Shown here in pieces: positions 7,312 to 15,961 of a stretch of DNA of 36,699 nt. Position numbers and translations under genes: made by a program. Positions within the stretch are counted from its first letter, which is position 1; each line of letters begins with the position of its first letter. The notes beneath the pieces were generated by a model. That model was not told where the DNA came from and ran no database searches. It saw only the letters and a list, made by a program, of their open reading frames with translations. Location: contig JAJEIW010000220.1 in assembly GCA_022828045.1 (NCBI GenBank), positions 1-36,699 of the forward strand. Reading direction: 5' to 3'. The stretch comes from Acidimicrobiia bacterium (GTDB taxonomy: Bacteria > Actinomycetota > Acidimicrobiia > Acidimicrobiales > Poriferisodalaceae).

Positions 7312-8177
7312 CAACTCAATCACCGGTGCACATCATCACCGACAGCTCCTGCGACCTCAGCGACGCCGCCGTCGCCGAGCTTGGCATCACGATCGTGCCG
7401 CTGGAGATTCGCTTCGGCGCGGAGACGTTCGTCGACCGAGTCGAGTTGAGCACGGCCGAGTTCTGGGAGCGCTGCCGGTCCGATCCCGAATTGCCCTCCA
7501 CGGCCGCACCCGCGCCAGGCGCCTTTGCGCAGGCGTACCAGCGCGCTGTGGACGCGGGCGCTCCCGAAGTGGTCGTGATCACGCTGAGCGGTGATCTCTC
7601 GGCCACGATCGAGGCTGCCCAGCAGGCAGCAGGGACGCACGCTGAGCTTCGGTGCCACGTCGTCGACAGCCGCTCGGTGAGCGCAGGACTCGGTCTCATC
7701 GTCATCGCCGCAGCCGAACTCGCCGCCGACGGCGCCAGCGGCGCAGCGATTGTCGATTTCGTTCAGGCAGTCGCGCCGCGCGTCCGCATTCACGCTGCCT
7801 TGGACACATTGGAGAACCTCCGCAAGGGCGGCCGCATCGGGGCAGCTCAATCGCTGCTCGGATCGGTGCTGTCGATCAAGCCGTTGATCACGGTGACCGA
7901 CGGGCGCGTCGAACTGGCCGGCAAGCAGCGGACACGCACGCGTGCGCTCGCACACCTCGTCGATCTGGTCTCAACCGAACGTGCGAACATTGAACGGCTC
8001 GCCGTCATGCACGCCGACTGCGCAGACGTCGACGAGTTCGTGGCCCGAGTCGCCCCTCTCACCGATGCCGAGCCCGAGGTGATGATGATCGGGCCGGTGG
8101 TCGGCGCGCATGCCGGCGCCGGAACGATCGGCGTGGTCTTCGTCGAGCGGGAACCCGCATCTCCCTCACCGGAGTGA
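7308..8177 (+). CDS. DegV family fatty-acid-binding protein
   Basis: DegV/FakB-type proteins bind a fatty acid and, where a FakA kinase exists, present it for phosphorylation. The 289-aa product shows the N-terminal 'IITDSSCDLS' motif, 'TAAPAPGAFAQAY', 'TLSGDLSATI' and 'TLENLRKGGRIG', all standard for the family. It starts at ATG in an ATGA overlap with murJ and has an excellent AAGGAGG, so the two are translationally coupled. No FakA-like kinase is in the window. The family is not normally found between MurJ and the MviN pseudokinase region, so it is an insertion relative to the mycobacterial order. Confidence 0.93.
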   Translation: MTTQSPVHIITDSSCDLSDAAVAELGITIVPLEIRFGAETFVDRVELSTAEFWERCRSDPELPSTAAPAPGAFAQAYQRAVDAGAPEVVVITLSGDLSATIEAAQQAAGTHAELRCHVVDSRSVSAGLGLIVIAAAELAADGASGAAIVDFVQAVAPRVRIHAALDTLENLRKGGRIGAAQSLLGSVLSIKPLITVTDGRVELAGKQRTRTRALAHLVDLVSTERANIERLAVMHADCADVDEFVARVAPLTDAEPEVMMIGPVVGAHAGAGTIGVVFVEREPASPSPE

Positions 8178-8238
8178 CCGCGACAGCCGATGCCGAGGAC
8201 CTCTCAGGTCCAGTCCCACGGGCTCCATCCACGCGCTG

Positions 8239-9744
8239 ATGACAGACCCCAGCGTCACAAGCGAGCGGTACGAGCGGCGCGAACTGCTCCAGCCCGGCGC
8301 GGTCGAGACGTGGTCAGGCCTCGACCGCACGCTCAACCGACCCGTCACCATCCGCAGGTCAGCCGCCGACAGCGAGATCGGGCACCGGCTGCGCCTGCAG
8401 GCCAAGGCTCTCGCTCGGGTGGAGCATCACGGCCTCCTGCACATCCTGGACACCTACGACGAAGTCGAGCACTTCGCCATCGTCACCGAGCAGTTGCCCT
8501 CCAAGCTGCTTGTCGACGAGCTCACCGCCCCCAATGGCGACATCAAACGGCTCGCCGCGTCCGAAGCCGTCCGCATCGTGATCGCAGTGACCGAGGCGCT
8601 GGCGGTTCTGCACGGCTCAGGCTTCGCTCACGGCGGCGTCGACGCCGACTACATCGGATGGCGCGCTGAGGTCGGCTGGGTCATCCTCAACGGCCCGCCG
8701 ACCGACGACGCGGTCACCATCCCTGCCACCCGGCGGGCCGACTTGATGTCGGTGGCCGTGCTCGCACATCGGCTGATCGCCGGCGCAGCTCCCCAGCGAC
8801 GACCCGACGGCACCTGGGAGCTGGATCCCGCGGTGCCTGATGTGGTGGCGCCGGTGCTGGCGCGCGCCATCAGTGCGTCAGACCCGTGGCCTGACGTGCC
8901 GTCGATGCTGCTCGCCCTGCGGTCGGTGGTCGACGACCTGCCGCATGCCGACGACGACCGCACCGACCGCAGGTCGGTGTGGCAGGCCGAGCGCCACTGG
9001 CTCGCGCCGGTCGGCGTCCTGGTGGCCGCCGCTGCGACCCTCGTCGGCATCGCCCTCATCATCGAGCAGCCCGAAGATGCCGATCAGCCAGCGGCACAGG
9101 CCGTTGCCACGATCGTTCCGAGCGTCGATCCGAGTGTCGAATCGCGGCCCGTGGTCACCGTGGCACCCACCGGGTCCCCTGCGGCTACGACGACCACACC
9201 GCAGCCCACTGTCCCGGTCCCGACCACGGTGCCGTTGCGTCGCGTGCCGGTGCCGTTGGAGTCCATCACCGACTTCGACCCAGCCGGAGACGACCGGGTC
9301 GAGCACCCGGAGCGGTTGATATTCATCAACAACGGCGATCCCACCACCGGCTGGAGCACGGCGCGCTACAGCACCCGCAACTTCGGCGGGCTGAAGGACG
9401 GAGTCGGGCTCATCATCGTGCTCGCTCCCGACGGTCCGCCAAGAGTGGACCGCTTGGCGATCGACTCCCCCACCGTGGGCTGGTCGATCGAGGTATACGT
9501 CTCGACCGAGCGGAACCGGACGCTGATCGACTGGGGCAGCCCGGTGACAGCCGCAGCGGACATCACCGGCTCGACGACGCTCGAACTGCCCGCTGCCGAG
9601 GCCGCAGCCCTGCTGGTGTGGATCACCGACCTCGGCGACGAACTCCCCAGCGGCGGGCACCGGGTCACCGTGTCCAGGATTGAAGTCAGCACGACATCAG
9701 GGGCGCCGGAGGCTCCCACGGGCACCGATGCCGTGACGCCCTAG
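8239..9744 (+). CDS. Membrane pseudokinase with extracellular discoidin-like domain (MviN C-terminal half)
   Basis: The 501-aa protein has an N-terminal kinase-like domain (about 1-235), one TM segment (about 255-276, 'APVGVLVAAAATLVGIALII'), a Thr/Pro-rich linker and an extracellular domain (about 340-495; 'GWSTARYSTRNFGGLKDGVG'). The kinase fold lacks catalytic residues. The Gly loop reads LQPGAVETWSG, the VAIK Lys position is Arg (VTIRRS), HRD is replaced by 'HGGVDADY' and no DFG is present. Domain order and the extracellular sequence style match the part of mycobacterial MviN (Rv3910) after its flippase. There the pseudokinase is phosphorylated by PknB and binds FhaA. A similar scaffold role here is inference. 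ATG 8239 fits the domain start. Confidence 0.8.
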   Translation: MTDPSVTSERYERRELLQPGAVETWSGLDRTLNRPVTIRRSAADSEIGHRLRLQAKALARVEHHGLLHILDTYDEVEHFAIVTEQLPSKLLVDELTAPNGDIKRLAASEAVRIVIAVTEALAVLHGSGFAHGGVDADYIGWRAEVGWVILNGPPTDDAVTIPATRRADLMSVAVLAHRLIAGAAPQRRPDGTWELDPAVPDVVAPVLARAISASDPWPDVPSMLLALRSVVDDLPHADDDRTDRRSVWQAERHWLAPVGVLVAAAATLVGIALIIEQPEDADQPAAQAVATIVPSVDPSVESRPVVTVAPTGSPAATTTTPQPTVPVPTTVPLRRVPVPLESITDFDPAGDDRVEHPERLIFINNGDPTTGWSTARYSTRNFGGLKDGVGLIIVLAPDGPPRVDRLAIDSPTVGWSIEVYVSTERNRTLIDWGSPVTAAADITGSTTLELPAAEAAALLVWITDLGDELPSGGHRVTVSRIEVSTTSGAPEAPTGTDAVTP

Positions 9745-9808
9745 CAGTCAGCTGCCCCATCGCGGTCCAAGCATGGGGTCATCGCGGCGTGCGGCCGGGA
9801 CACACCAC

Positions 9809-9814
9809 TAGCCT
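9809..9814 (+). promoter_or_regulatory. -10 element for the small membrane protein operon
   Basis: TAGCCT ends exactly 7 nt before ATG 9822, implying leaderless transcription of the 9822 gene and the coupled trxB. Confidence 0.45.
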
Positions 9815-9821
9815 GCCGCCG

Positions 9822-10190
9822 ATGAGCCCCGTGCGCGGCGCCGGCCGTTCGAAGACTGAGCGCAGCGACGCCTCGCTCTCCGACGCCGATCCCGCGGTCG
9901 ACGACAGCATTGACGCGGCCGTTGCCAAGTTCACCGATGTCGTCGAAACTGTCCGCTCGCGTACGAGCGGACCCCTGGTGACCGCTGTTCGCGCGCTCGT
10001 CTACGGCGTGGCAATCGCAACGGCGACCGTGGGTGCCGTGGTGCTCGTCGCAGTCGCGGCAGTTCGAGCACTCGACATCGTGGTGCCCGGCGACGTATGG
10101 GCAGCCCATCTCATCACGAGCGCCGTATTCGGCCTCGTGGGCGCGTGGGCGTGGTCCAAGCGCCGTCGCAGCAAGACGGCTCGCACATGA
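9822..10190 (+). CDS. Small membrane protein, holin-like topology
   Basis: 122-aa protein that I do not recognise beyond its topology. It has a polar acidic head (about 45 residues), an amphipathic stretch 'VAKFTDVVETVRSR', two hydrophobic segments ('LVYGVAIATATVGAVVLVAVAAV' and 'LITSAVFGLVGAWAWS') and a basic tail '[10 protein letters not shown]'. This resembles small actinobacterial phage-holin-like or DUF1469-like membrane proteins. In mycobacteria this position between mviN and trxB holds sigM and its anti-sigma factor, and no sigma factor is present here. ATG 9822 is preferred over GTG 9789 because of the TAGCCT -10. It overlaps trxB as ATGA. Confidence 0.7.
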   Translation: MSPVRGAGRSKTERSDASLSDADPAVDDSIDAAVAKFTDVVETVRSRTSGPLVTAVRALVYGVAIATATVGAVVLVAVAAVRALDIVVPGDVWAAHLITSAVFGLVGAWAWSKRRRSKTART

Positions 10191-11164
10191 CGAGCGCCGA
10201 CAGTGCTCTGGACGGTGCCGTAGCGATACGCGACGTCATCATCATCGGGAGCGGGCCCGCAGGCCTGACCGCAGCGATCTACACAGCCCGTGCCCGGCTG
10301 GCGCCGCTGGTGATCGAAGGTGAACCGTCATCAACCTCCGATCAGCCCGGCGGGCAGCTGATGCTGACGACCGACGTGGAGAACTATCCCGGATTTCCTG
10401 ACGGCGTCATGGGACCCGAGCTGATGATGAGTTTTCGGGCGCAGGCAGAGCGATTCGGCGCCGAGTTTCGCACGGCCAAAGCCACCAAGGTGGATTTCAG
10501 CGAACAACCGTTTGCGGTATGGATCGGTGACGGCTGCTATCTCGGCCGCACGGTGATCGTGTCGACCGGGGCTCAGAGCTTGCTGCTCGGGCTGCCCAAC
10601 GAGGGGCGGCTGATCGGTCACGGCGTGTCCACCTGCGCCACCTGTGACGGCTTCTTCTTCCGGGGTCAGGAGATAGCCGTGGTCGGTGGCGGCGACAGCG
10701 CCCTCGAAGAGGCCCTGTTCCTGACGCGTTTCGCCTCCAAGGTGTACCTCGTGCACCGGCGTGACCAGCTCCGGGCTTCGAAGATCATGCAGGACCGCGC
10801 GTTCGCCAATGACCGCATCGAGTTCCTGTGGAACCGCCGAGTACAGGAGATCCGCGGCGACGAGCGGCTCGAGGGACTCACGCTGGAGGACACCCAGACC
10901 GGCGAGCACTCCTCGCTGGATGTCACCGGGCTCTTCGTCGCCATCGGTCACCGGCCGAACACCGAGTTGTTCGCGGACTGGCTGGATCGCAAGCCGAACG
11001 GCTATCTCGTGACAGAGCCCGGCACCGCGCGCACCAACATCGCCGGTGTCTTCGCCTGCGGCGACGTCCAGGACGACTACTACCGGCAGGCAGTGACTGC
11101 CGCCGGCTCGGGATGCCAAGCCGCCATCGACGCAGAGCGCTGGCTCGAGGCGCTCGGGCACTAG
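10187..11164 (+). CDS. trxB: Thioredoxin reductase
   Basis: FAD-dependent NADPH:thioredoxin reductase. The 325-aa product shows the FAD-binding '[15 protein letters not shown]', the redox-active disulfide 'CATCDG', the NADPH-binding '[12 protein letters not shown]' and the C-terminal FAD motif '[10 protein letters not shown]'. I use ATG 10187, which overlaps the previous stop as ATGA; the ORF-track start 30 codons earlier is a read-through artefact. It precedes trxA by 74 nt, forming the complete cytoplasmic thiol-reduction pair, as in mycobacteria. Confidence 0.96.
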   Translation: MTSADSALDGAVAIRDVIIIGSGPAGLTAAIYTARARLAPLVIEGEPSSTSDQPGGQLMLTTDVENYPGFPDGVMGPELMMSFRAQAERFGAEFRTAKATKVDFSEQPFAVWIGDGCYLGRTVIVSTGAQSLLLGLPNEGRLIGHGVSTCATCDGFFFRGQEIAVVGGGDSALEEALFLTRFASKVYLVHRRDQLRASKIMQDRAFANDRIEFLWNRRVQEIRGDERLEGLTLEDTQTGEHSSLDVTGLFVAIGHRPNTELFADWLDRKPNGYLVTEPGTARTNIAGVFACGDVQDDYYRQAVTAAGSGCQAAIDAERWLEALGH

Positions 11165-11203
11165 CTCCTGGCGATCAGCCGCCGTGTACAGAGGTCAGGG
11201 CGT

Positions 11204-11209
11204 TAGCCT
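11204..11209 (+). promoter_or_regulatory. -10 element of trxA
   Basis: TAGCCT lies 29 nt before the trxA ATG and is followed by GAGGAG as ribosome-binding site, so trxA probably has its own promoter with a short leader of about 22 nt. Confidence 0.4.
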
Positions 11210-11238
11210 CGCGGCAATCGCGACATGAGGAGCCCGCA

Positions 11239-11562
11239 ATGGCCGAAGGCATATCCACCTTGGACGACAGCACTTTCGACGAGACCGTCGGGAGCGCTGA
11301 CAGCCCGGTGCTGGTGGATTTCTGGGCCGAGTGGTGCGGGCCGTGCAAGATGATTGCCCCGATTCTCGAAGAGATCGCCGCGGAGCAGGACAACATCCGC
11401 ATCGCGAAGGTCAACGTGGACGAGAGTCCCGACTTGGCAATGCGCTACCAGGTGATGAGCATCCCGACACTCATCATGTTCCGGGACGGAGAACCGGCGA
11501 AGCGCCTTGTCGGCGCCAAGCCAAAGAGTGCCTTGCTGGTTGAGATCGGCGAATTCCTCTGA
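11239..11562 (+). CDS. trxA: Thioredoxin
   Basis: 107-aa thioredoxin with the canonical active site 'WCGPCK' at about residues 32-37 and the cis-Pro loop 'SIPTLIMF'. It accepts electrons from TrxB and reduces protein disulfides in the cytoplasm. ATG 11239 is preceded by GAGGAG at good spacing; the longer ORF in the track is out of context. Its stop overlaps the proposed CTG start of the next gene as CTGA. Confidence 0.97.
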   Translation: MAEGISTLDDSTFDETVGSADSPVLVDFWAEWCGPCKMIAPILEEIAAEQDNIRIAKVNVDESPDLAMRYQVMSIPTLIMFRDGEPAKRLVGAKPKSALLVEIGEFL

Positions 11563-12524
11563 TCCGACCCTTCGGCATCGGCGCGGCAGGTCCGCACGTA
11601 CGAGACCTCCAGCACCGACTGAGCGCGACGGGCCATTGGAACGGCCCTGTCAGCGGGATCTTCGATGCAGCGACGGCCGGGGCCGTCCGGGCATTCCAGC
11701 ACTACCGCTCCATCGATGTCGACGGCATTTGCGGTCCTGAGACCTGGTCCCTGCTGATCGAGGCCGGCCAGCGACTCGGAGATCGACTGCTGTACCTGCG
11801 CACCCCTCAGCTGCGCGGCGATGACGTGTCCGAAGTGCAGCGCATGCTCAGCACGCTGGGGTTCTCGGTCGGACGCATCGACGGCATCTGGGGACCGCTG
11901 ACGGCGGGGGCACTGGCCGACTTCCAGCTCAACATGGGACTCGGCGGAGACGGCGTCTGCGGCGGTCAAACCCTGCGAATGCTGCAGCGACTGGTGCGCC
12001 CGCTCGGCGACGCCTCGGTGGTCGCGCACATCACCGAGCGTCAACGGCTGGAGTCCGCGGGAGGCCAGCTGGCAGGCCACCGGATTGCTGTCGGCGAAGC
12101 CGGCGGCCTCGAGCCGGTCACCGCGTCTGTCAGGCGTGCCATCGGGCGCAACGGTGCAGAGGTGCTCACGGTGCACCATCCCGACTGGTCTGCACAAGCA
12201 GCGCAGGTCAACCGGTTCGGCGCAGCCGTGTACATCGGCTTCGAAGTGAAGCCCGCGGCGCCTTCGATCAGTTACTTTCAGGGGCGCCACTTCGTCAGCC
12301 GGGCCGGTCAGCGGTTGGCCGCAGATATCGCCGGACGCCTCGAACCAATGTTCGGTGAGATGCCGACGAGCGGGATGGGCTTGCCGATGCTGCGCGAGAG
12401 CGCCATGCCCGCAGTCCTGTGCAGGTTTGAAGGGCTCGACATCCTCTTGGAGTGCAACCGAGAGGTCGCCAGCGCCGTTGCACAGTCCACGCGAGATCTG
12501 CTGGCCACCCAGCCATCTGCATGA
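11559..12524 (+). CDS. cwlM: CwlM-like peptidoglycan-binding and degenerate amidase_3 protein
   Basis: The frame is open from 11544 to 12524, well upstream of the GTG 11826 in the ORF track. Residues from about 10 form two PG_binding_1 repeats: '[14 protein letters not shown]...[15 protein letters not shown]' and '[15 protein letters not shown]...[15 protein letters not shown]'. The C-terminal part (about 165-320) resembles amidase_3 ('[12 protein letters not shown]'), but the zinc ligands look absent: GHGG reads VGEAGG and SIH reads YIGF. No ATG, GTG or TTG exists before the first repeat. CTG 11559, in a CTGA overlap with the trxA stop, is the best start. Mycobacterial CwlM, in the same trxB-trxA-cwlM-parB position, regulates MurA rather than acting mainly as a hydrolase. 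Confidence 0.8.
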   Translation: MIRPFGIGAAGPHVRDLQHRLSATGHWNGPVSGIFDAATAGAVRAFQHYRSIDVDGICGPETWSLLIEAGQRLGDRLLYLRTPQLRGDDVSEVQRMLSTLGFSVGRIDGIWGPLTAGALADFQLNMGLGGDGVCGGQTLRMLQRLVRPLGDASVVAHITERQRLESAGGQLAGHRIAVGEAGGLEPVTASVRRAIGRNGAEVLTVHHPDWSAQAAQVNRFGAAVYIGFEVKPAAPSISYFQGRHFVSRAGQRLAADIAGRLEPMFGEMPTSGMGLPMLRESAMPAVLCRFEGLDILLECNREVASAVAQSTRDLLATQPSA

Positions 12525-12607
12525 TCCCTGCCGGCTGATCCTTACTGGGTGATCTCAGGCTCACCGCACCGCGGGTCACTGCGAACCAGACTCGACTTCT
12601 CCCCAGC

Positions 12608-12628
12608 TTGTCCACAGGAAGTGGACAA
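12608..12628. repeat. Head-to-head DnaA-box-like inverted repeat
   Basis: TTGTCCACA (12608-12616, plus) faces GTGGACAA (12621-12628), separated by four bases. The first matches the actinobacterial DnaA box exactly and the second has eight of nine bases on the minus strand. It lies between the convergent cwlM and parB genes, about 11 kb from oriC. It could be a DnaA-titration site or simply a terminator stem. Confidence 0.5.
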
Positions 12629-12634
12629 CAAGTT

Positions 12635-12704
12635 CAGATTGAGGCTGTGAATCTGGCCGGTCTGATCAATTCGCGCCAAAGATTCAACTTGCTCGATCAA
12701 TTCG
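12635..12704. terminator. Candidate bidirectional terminator with direct repeats
   Basis: Between cwlM and parB there are two mutually exclusive hairpins: CAGATT/AATCTG (12635-12655) and TGAATCTGGC paired with GCCA-aa-GATTCA (12648-12686). A direct repeat GATCAATTCG occurs at 12664-12673 and 12695-12704. There is no T-run, so a classic intrinsic terminator is not proven. Confidence 0.3.
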
Positions 12705-12705
12705 G

Positions 12706-13607
12706 TCAGCCTTCGACTGAATCTCGAAGGTTGGTCGTCATAGCGTCGAAGAGCCGGGAAAGATCGGCCAAATCGGCGAATCTGATGACGATGTGTCCCC
12801 CACGGCTTGCCATCTGAACCTCCACCGAGGTTGCCAAGGCGGCAGACAGTGCCGTCTCCACCTCCAAGACTGCGGCTGGGCGTTCTGCTTCGGGAGCAGC
12901 GGCGGTGCCTGGGTCCCGGTCATCGCTCGGGGTCGGCTCAACATCAGGCTCTGGCGCGGTGCCTAAGGATCTGACAGCTTCCTCGACTGCACGGACCGAC
13001 CAGCCCTCGTCCACGATGCGCTCTGCGAGCATCTCGATCTCGACAGGATCCTCGCAGCCCAGGAGCGCGCGGGCGTGACCGGCCGAGAGCTCGCCATCCA
13101 GCAGGTAGCGCTGCGCGGTGACGGGCAGCGACAGGAGCCGCAGCGAGTTGGTGATCGCTGCTCGGCTGCGGCCCATCCGGCGCCCGAGTTCGGAGTGCGT
13201 GGCACCGAAGTCGTCGATGAGCTGCCGGTACGCGGCCGCCTCCTCCAAGGGATTCAGATCCGCCCGGTGGACGTTCTCGATCAAGGCGTGCGTCAGGCTC
13301 GATTCGTCATCGGCAGCGCGCACGACTGCCGGAATGGTGTCGAGGCCGGCGATCTGGCCTGCCCGCCAGCGGCGTTCCCCGGCGATGATCTCGTAACGCC
13401 CGACAATGCCGGTTTCACGCACCACGATCGGCTGCAGGATGCCGATCTGGCGGATCGAGTCGGCGAGGGAGTCGAGCAACGCAGCATCGAAGTGCTGCCG
13501 GGGCTGCAAGGGGTTGGCCTCGACGGCACCGAGCGGGACCTCCCTGTAGGCCGACTGGCCAGTCGGTATCAGGGCGCCGAGCCCGCGTCCAAGTCCTCGC
13601 TGGGCGT

Positions 13608-13611
<4 letters not shown>
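12706..13611 (-). CDS. parB: Chromosome partitioning protein ParB
   Basis: CTP-dependent sliding clamp that loads at parS and organises the origin for segregation with ParA and SMC. The 301-aa protein has the N-terminal ParA-contacting 'RGLGRGLGALIP', the ParB/Srx CTP-binding fold with 'GERRWRA' and 'ENVHRADLNPLEEA', the HTH region 'LGRRMGRSRAAITNSLRLLSLP', an acidic Pro-rich linker and a C-terminal dimerisation domain. The ATG overlaps the parA stop as ATGA. A parS site lies 0.95 kb upstream. Confidence 0.97.
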
Positions 13612-14477
<866 letters not shown>

Positions 14478-14565
14478 TCTGCCTCCGCTCTCGGGCCGCT
14501 CGGGCCGCGGCTTCGCCTCTGAGGGTAGGCCGTGGCTGTACGCGCGACGGGGTCCCGGCAGCCGA

Positions 14566-14581
14566 TGTTTCACGTGAAACG
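14566..14581. promoter_or_regulatory. parS centromere site
   Basis: TGTTTCACGTGAAACG contains the perfect 14-bp palindrome GTTTCACGTGAAAC and matches the bacterial parS consensus in 15 of 16 positions (last base G instead of A). It lies between the divergent parA and rsmG genes, so it also sits in their promoter region. No other copy was seen in the window. Confidence 0.96.
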
Positions 14582-14604
14582 TCTGAACTACGGTGATCCC
14601 CGCC

Positions 14605-15237
14605 ATGAGTCCGGCGCCCGAACTCCTCTTGGATCAGCTCGCGCGAGCTCAGCGGCTCGGTTACCTCGGAACAGGCGATCTGCTGGCGCATATCGAGCAC
14701 GCGCGGGCCCATTGCAGCGCCGCCCGTCCCGAACCGGGCCAGCGCTGGTGCGATCTGGGCAGCGGCGGGGGAGTGCCGGGGCTCGTCATGGCCCTCGAAC
14801 GACCCCACGTCGAGTTCGCTCTGCTGGATCGCTCCGAGCGACGAACGGAGTTCCTGGCGGACGCGATTCGGCGCCTCGGGATCAGCAACAGGGTGCGGAT
14901 CGCCGACGGGGATGCCGCACAGCTCGCACACCAGCCCGAGCATCGACACGCCTACGACGGTGTCGTCAGCCGAGCTTTCGGCCCGCCGGCGGCAGTCGCG
15001 GAGTGCAGCAACGGCCTGGTGCGACCCGGCGGCAGGCTGGTGGTCAGCGAGCCGCCGCATCTGTCGACGTGTGACAGGCTCGCGCGTTGGCCGTTCGACG
15101 GGCTGGCCGAACTCGGCTGGGAATTCGACGGCCTGAGCGGAGGAGAGCCCACCTTTGCGGTTCTGACGCGCCAGCCGTCACACCTCGACGTCTACCCGCG
15201 AGCCTGGAAGCAGATCCGCAAGCAGCCGATCTTCTGA
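14605..15237 (+). CDS. rsmG: 16S rRNA (guanine527-N7)-methyltransferase RsmG
   Basis: SAM-dependent methyltransferase (GidB) that modifies G527 of 16S rRNA. The 210-aa protein shows the SAM-binding 'WCDLGSGGGVPGLVMA', 'LLDRSERRTEFL' and 'VVSRAFGPPAAVAE'. The N-terminal helical region is short and lacks the usual NLT...HxxDS signature. ATG 14605 is chosen because a TACGGT hexamer at 14589-14594 overlaps GTG 14593. Unusually, it is divergent from parA and convergent with jag; in mycobacteria gid, parA and parB run in the same direction. Confidence 0.88.
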   Translation: MSPAPELLLDQLARAQRLGYLGTGDLLAHIEHARAHCSAARPEPGQRWCDLGSGGGVPGLVMALERPHVEFALLDRSERRTEFLADAIRRLGISNRVRIADGDAAQLAHQPEHRHAYDGVVSRAFGPPAAVAECSNGLVRPGGRLVVSEPPHLSTCDRLARWPFDGLAELGWEFDGLSGGEPTFAVLTRQPSHLDVYPRAWKQIRKQPIF

Positions 15238-15304
15238 ACGAGCTGCTCGCTGCTGCCGCGCGCGAGCTATGCGGGTCGGGCCACCCAGGCTGGGAATGTG
15301 CCCG

Positions 15305-15793
15305 TTATGAGCTCGATGGCACGAGCACGACCCGGCGTCTCGGCTCGTCACCGACCGAAATAGTGTCGACGCCGGAGATCTCGTTCGCGGTGTCGTGCAC
15401 AACCTTGCGATCTGCCGCGTTCATCGGCTCGAGTCCTCGTTCGGTCCCCCGGTCCACCACGGCTTGAGCGAGCTCGCGAACGTATGCCTCGAGTGCTTCG
15501 CGTCGTCGTTGGCGGTAGCCGCCTACGTCGACCCGGACGCGGGCGCGGCGCACTCCTGGAAGCCGACGCTGCAGCATGGTCTTGGCGACTTCCTGAAGTG
15601 CCACCACATGGCGTCCGCGCGGACCGATCAGCAATCCCAAGGATTCATTGGTGCCTTCAAGATTGATCTCAAAGCTGTCGTCGTCTGCAGTGACGGGAAC
15701 CGCCGTCGCCTCGATGCCGAACGCCTGCACCAAGCCATCCAAGAACTCCTGCACCATGGCTTGCTGTTCGGCTATCGTTGTTTCACCTGTCAT
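15305..15793 (-). CDS. jag: Jag/KhpB RNA-binding protein, KH-R3H part only
   Basis: The 162-aa protein has a KH domain with the GxxG loop in 'LLIGPRGRHVVALQEV' and an R3H domain with 'YVRELAQAVVDRG' and 'NAADRKVVHDTANEI'. Such proteins bind RNA and affect cell-wall growth and division. The N-terminal Jag_N domain is not here but is encoded separately beside yidC, 3.4 kb away. Mycobacterial Jag also lacks Jag_N, so this part may function alone. I chose ATG 15793 because the KH homology starts soon after and AGAGG lies upstream; the ORF-track start is 25 codons earlier. A TAGGCT -10 lies about 100 nt upstream. Confidence 0.9.
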   Translation of the reverse strand: MTGETTIAEQQAMVQEFLDGLVQAFGIEATAVPVTADDDSFEINLEGTNESLGLLIGPRGRHVVALQEVAKTMLQRRLPGVRRARVRVDVGGYRQRRREALEAYVRELAQAVVDRGTERGLEPMNAADRKVVHDTANEISGVDTISVGDEPRRRVVLVPSSS

Positions 15794-15894
15794 CTTGATC
15801 ACCTCTGATCGGGCTCGCATACGTAGTGGCCCGCCACGCGGAAGCTTGTCCACGCGTGCTGATGTCACATTGCTCGCACGACGTGAGCGCTGCT

Positions 15895-15906
15895 CAGCCT
15901 ACGGGT
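15895..15906 (-). promoter_or_regulatory. Candidate promoter of the jag KH-R3H gene
   Basis: On the minus strand ACCCGTAGGCTG contains a TAGGCT -10-like hexamer (15901-15896). The same 12-mer occurs upstream of rpmH. A DnaA-box-like TTGTCCACG (15846-15854, plus) lies in the presumed leader. Confidence 0.4.
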
Positions 15907-15961
15907 CTGCGGCCGCGGAACCCCTGAGATTTGCGACGTTCATTACGGCAGCACGCAGCAT

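Noticed and set aside
10331-11161. 276-aa minus-strand ORF opposite trxB
   Set aside because: Shadow of trxB, whose motifs are unambiguous.
11826-12524. GTG 11826 as the start of the CwlM-like protein
   Set aside because: It would cut off a complete peptidoglycan-binding repeat encoded in the same frame upstream.
15245-15267. GCTCGC/GCGAGC hairpin between rsmG and jag as terminator
   Set aside because: Six-bp stem with an 11-nt loop and no T-run; common by chance at this GC content.
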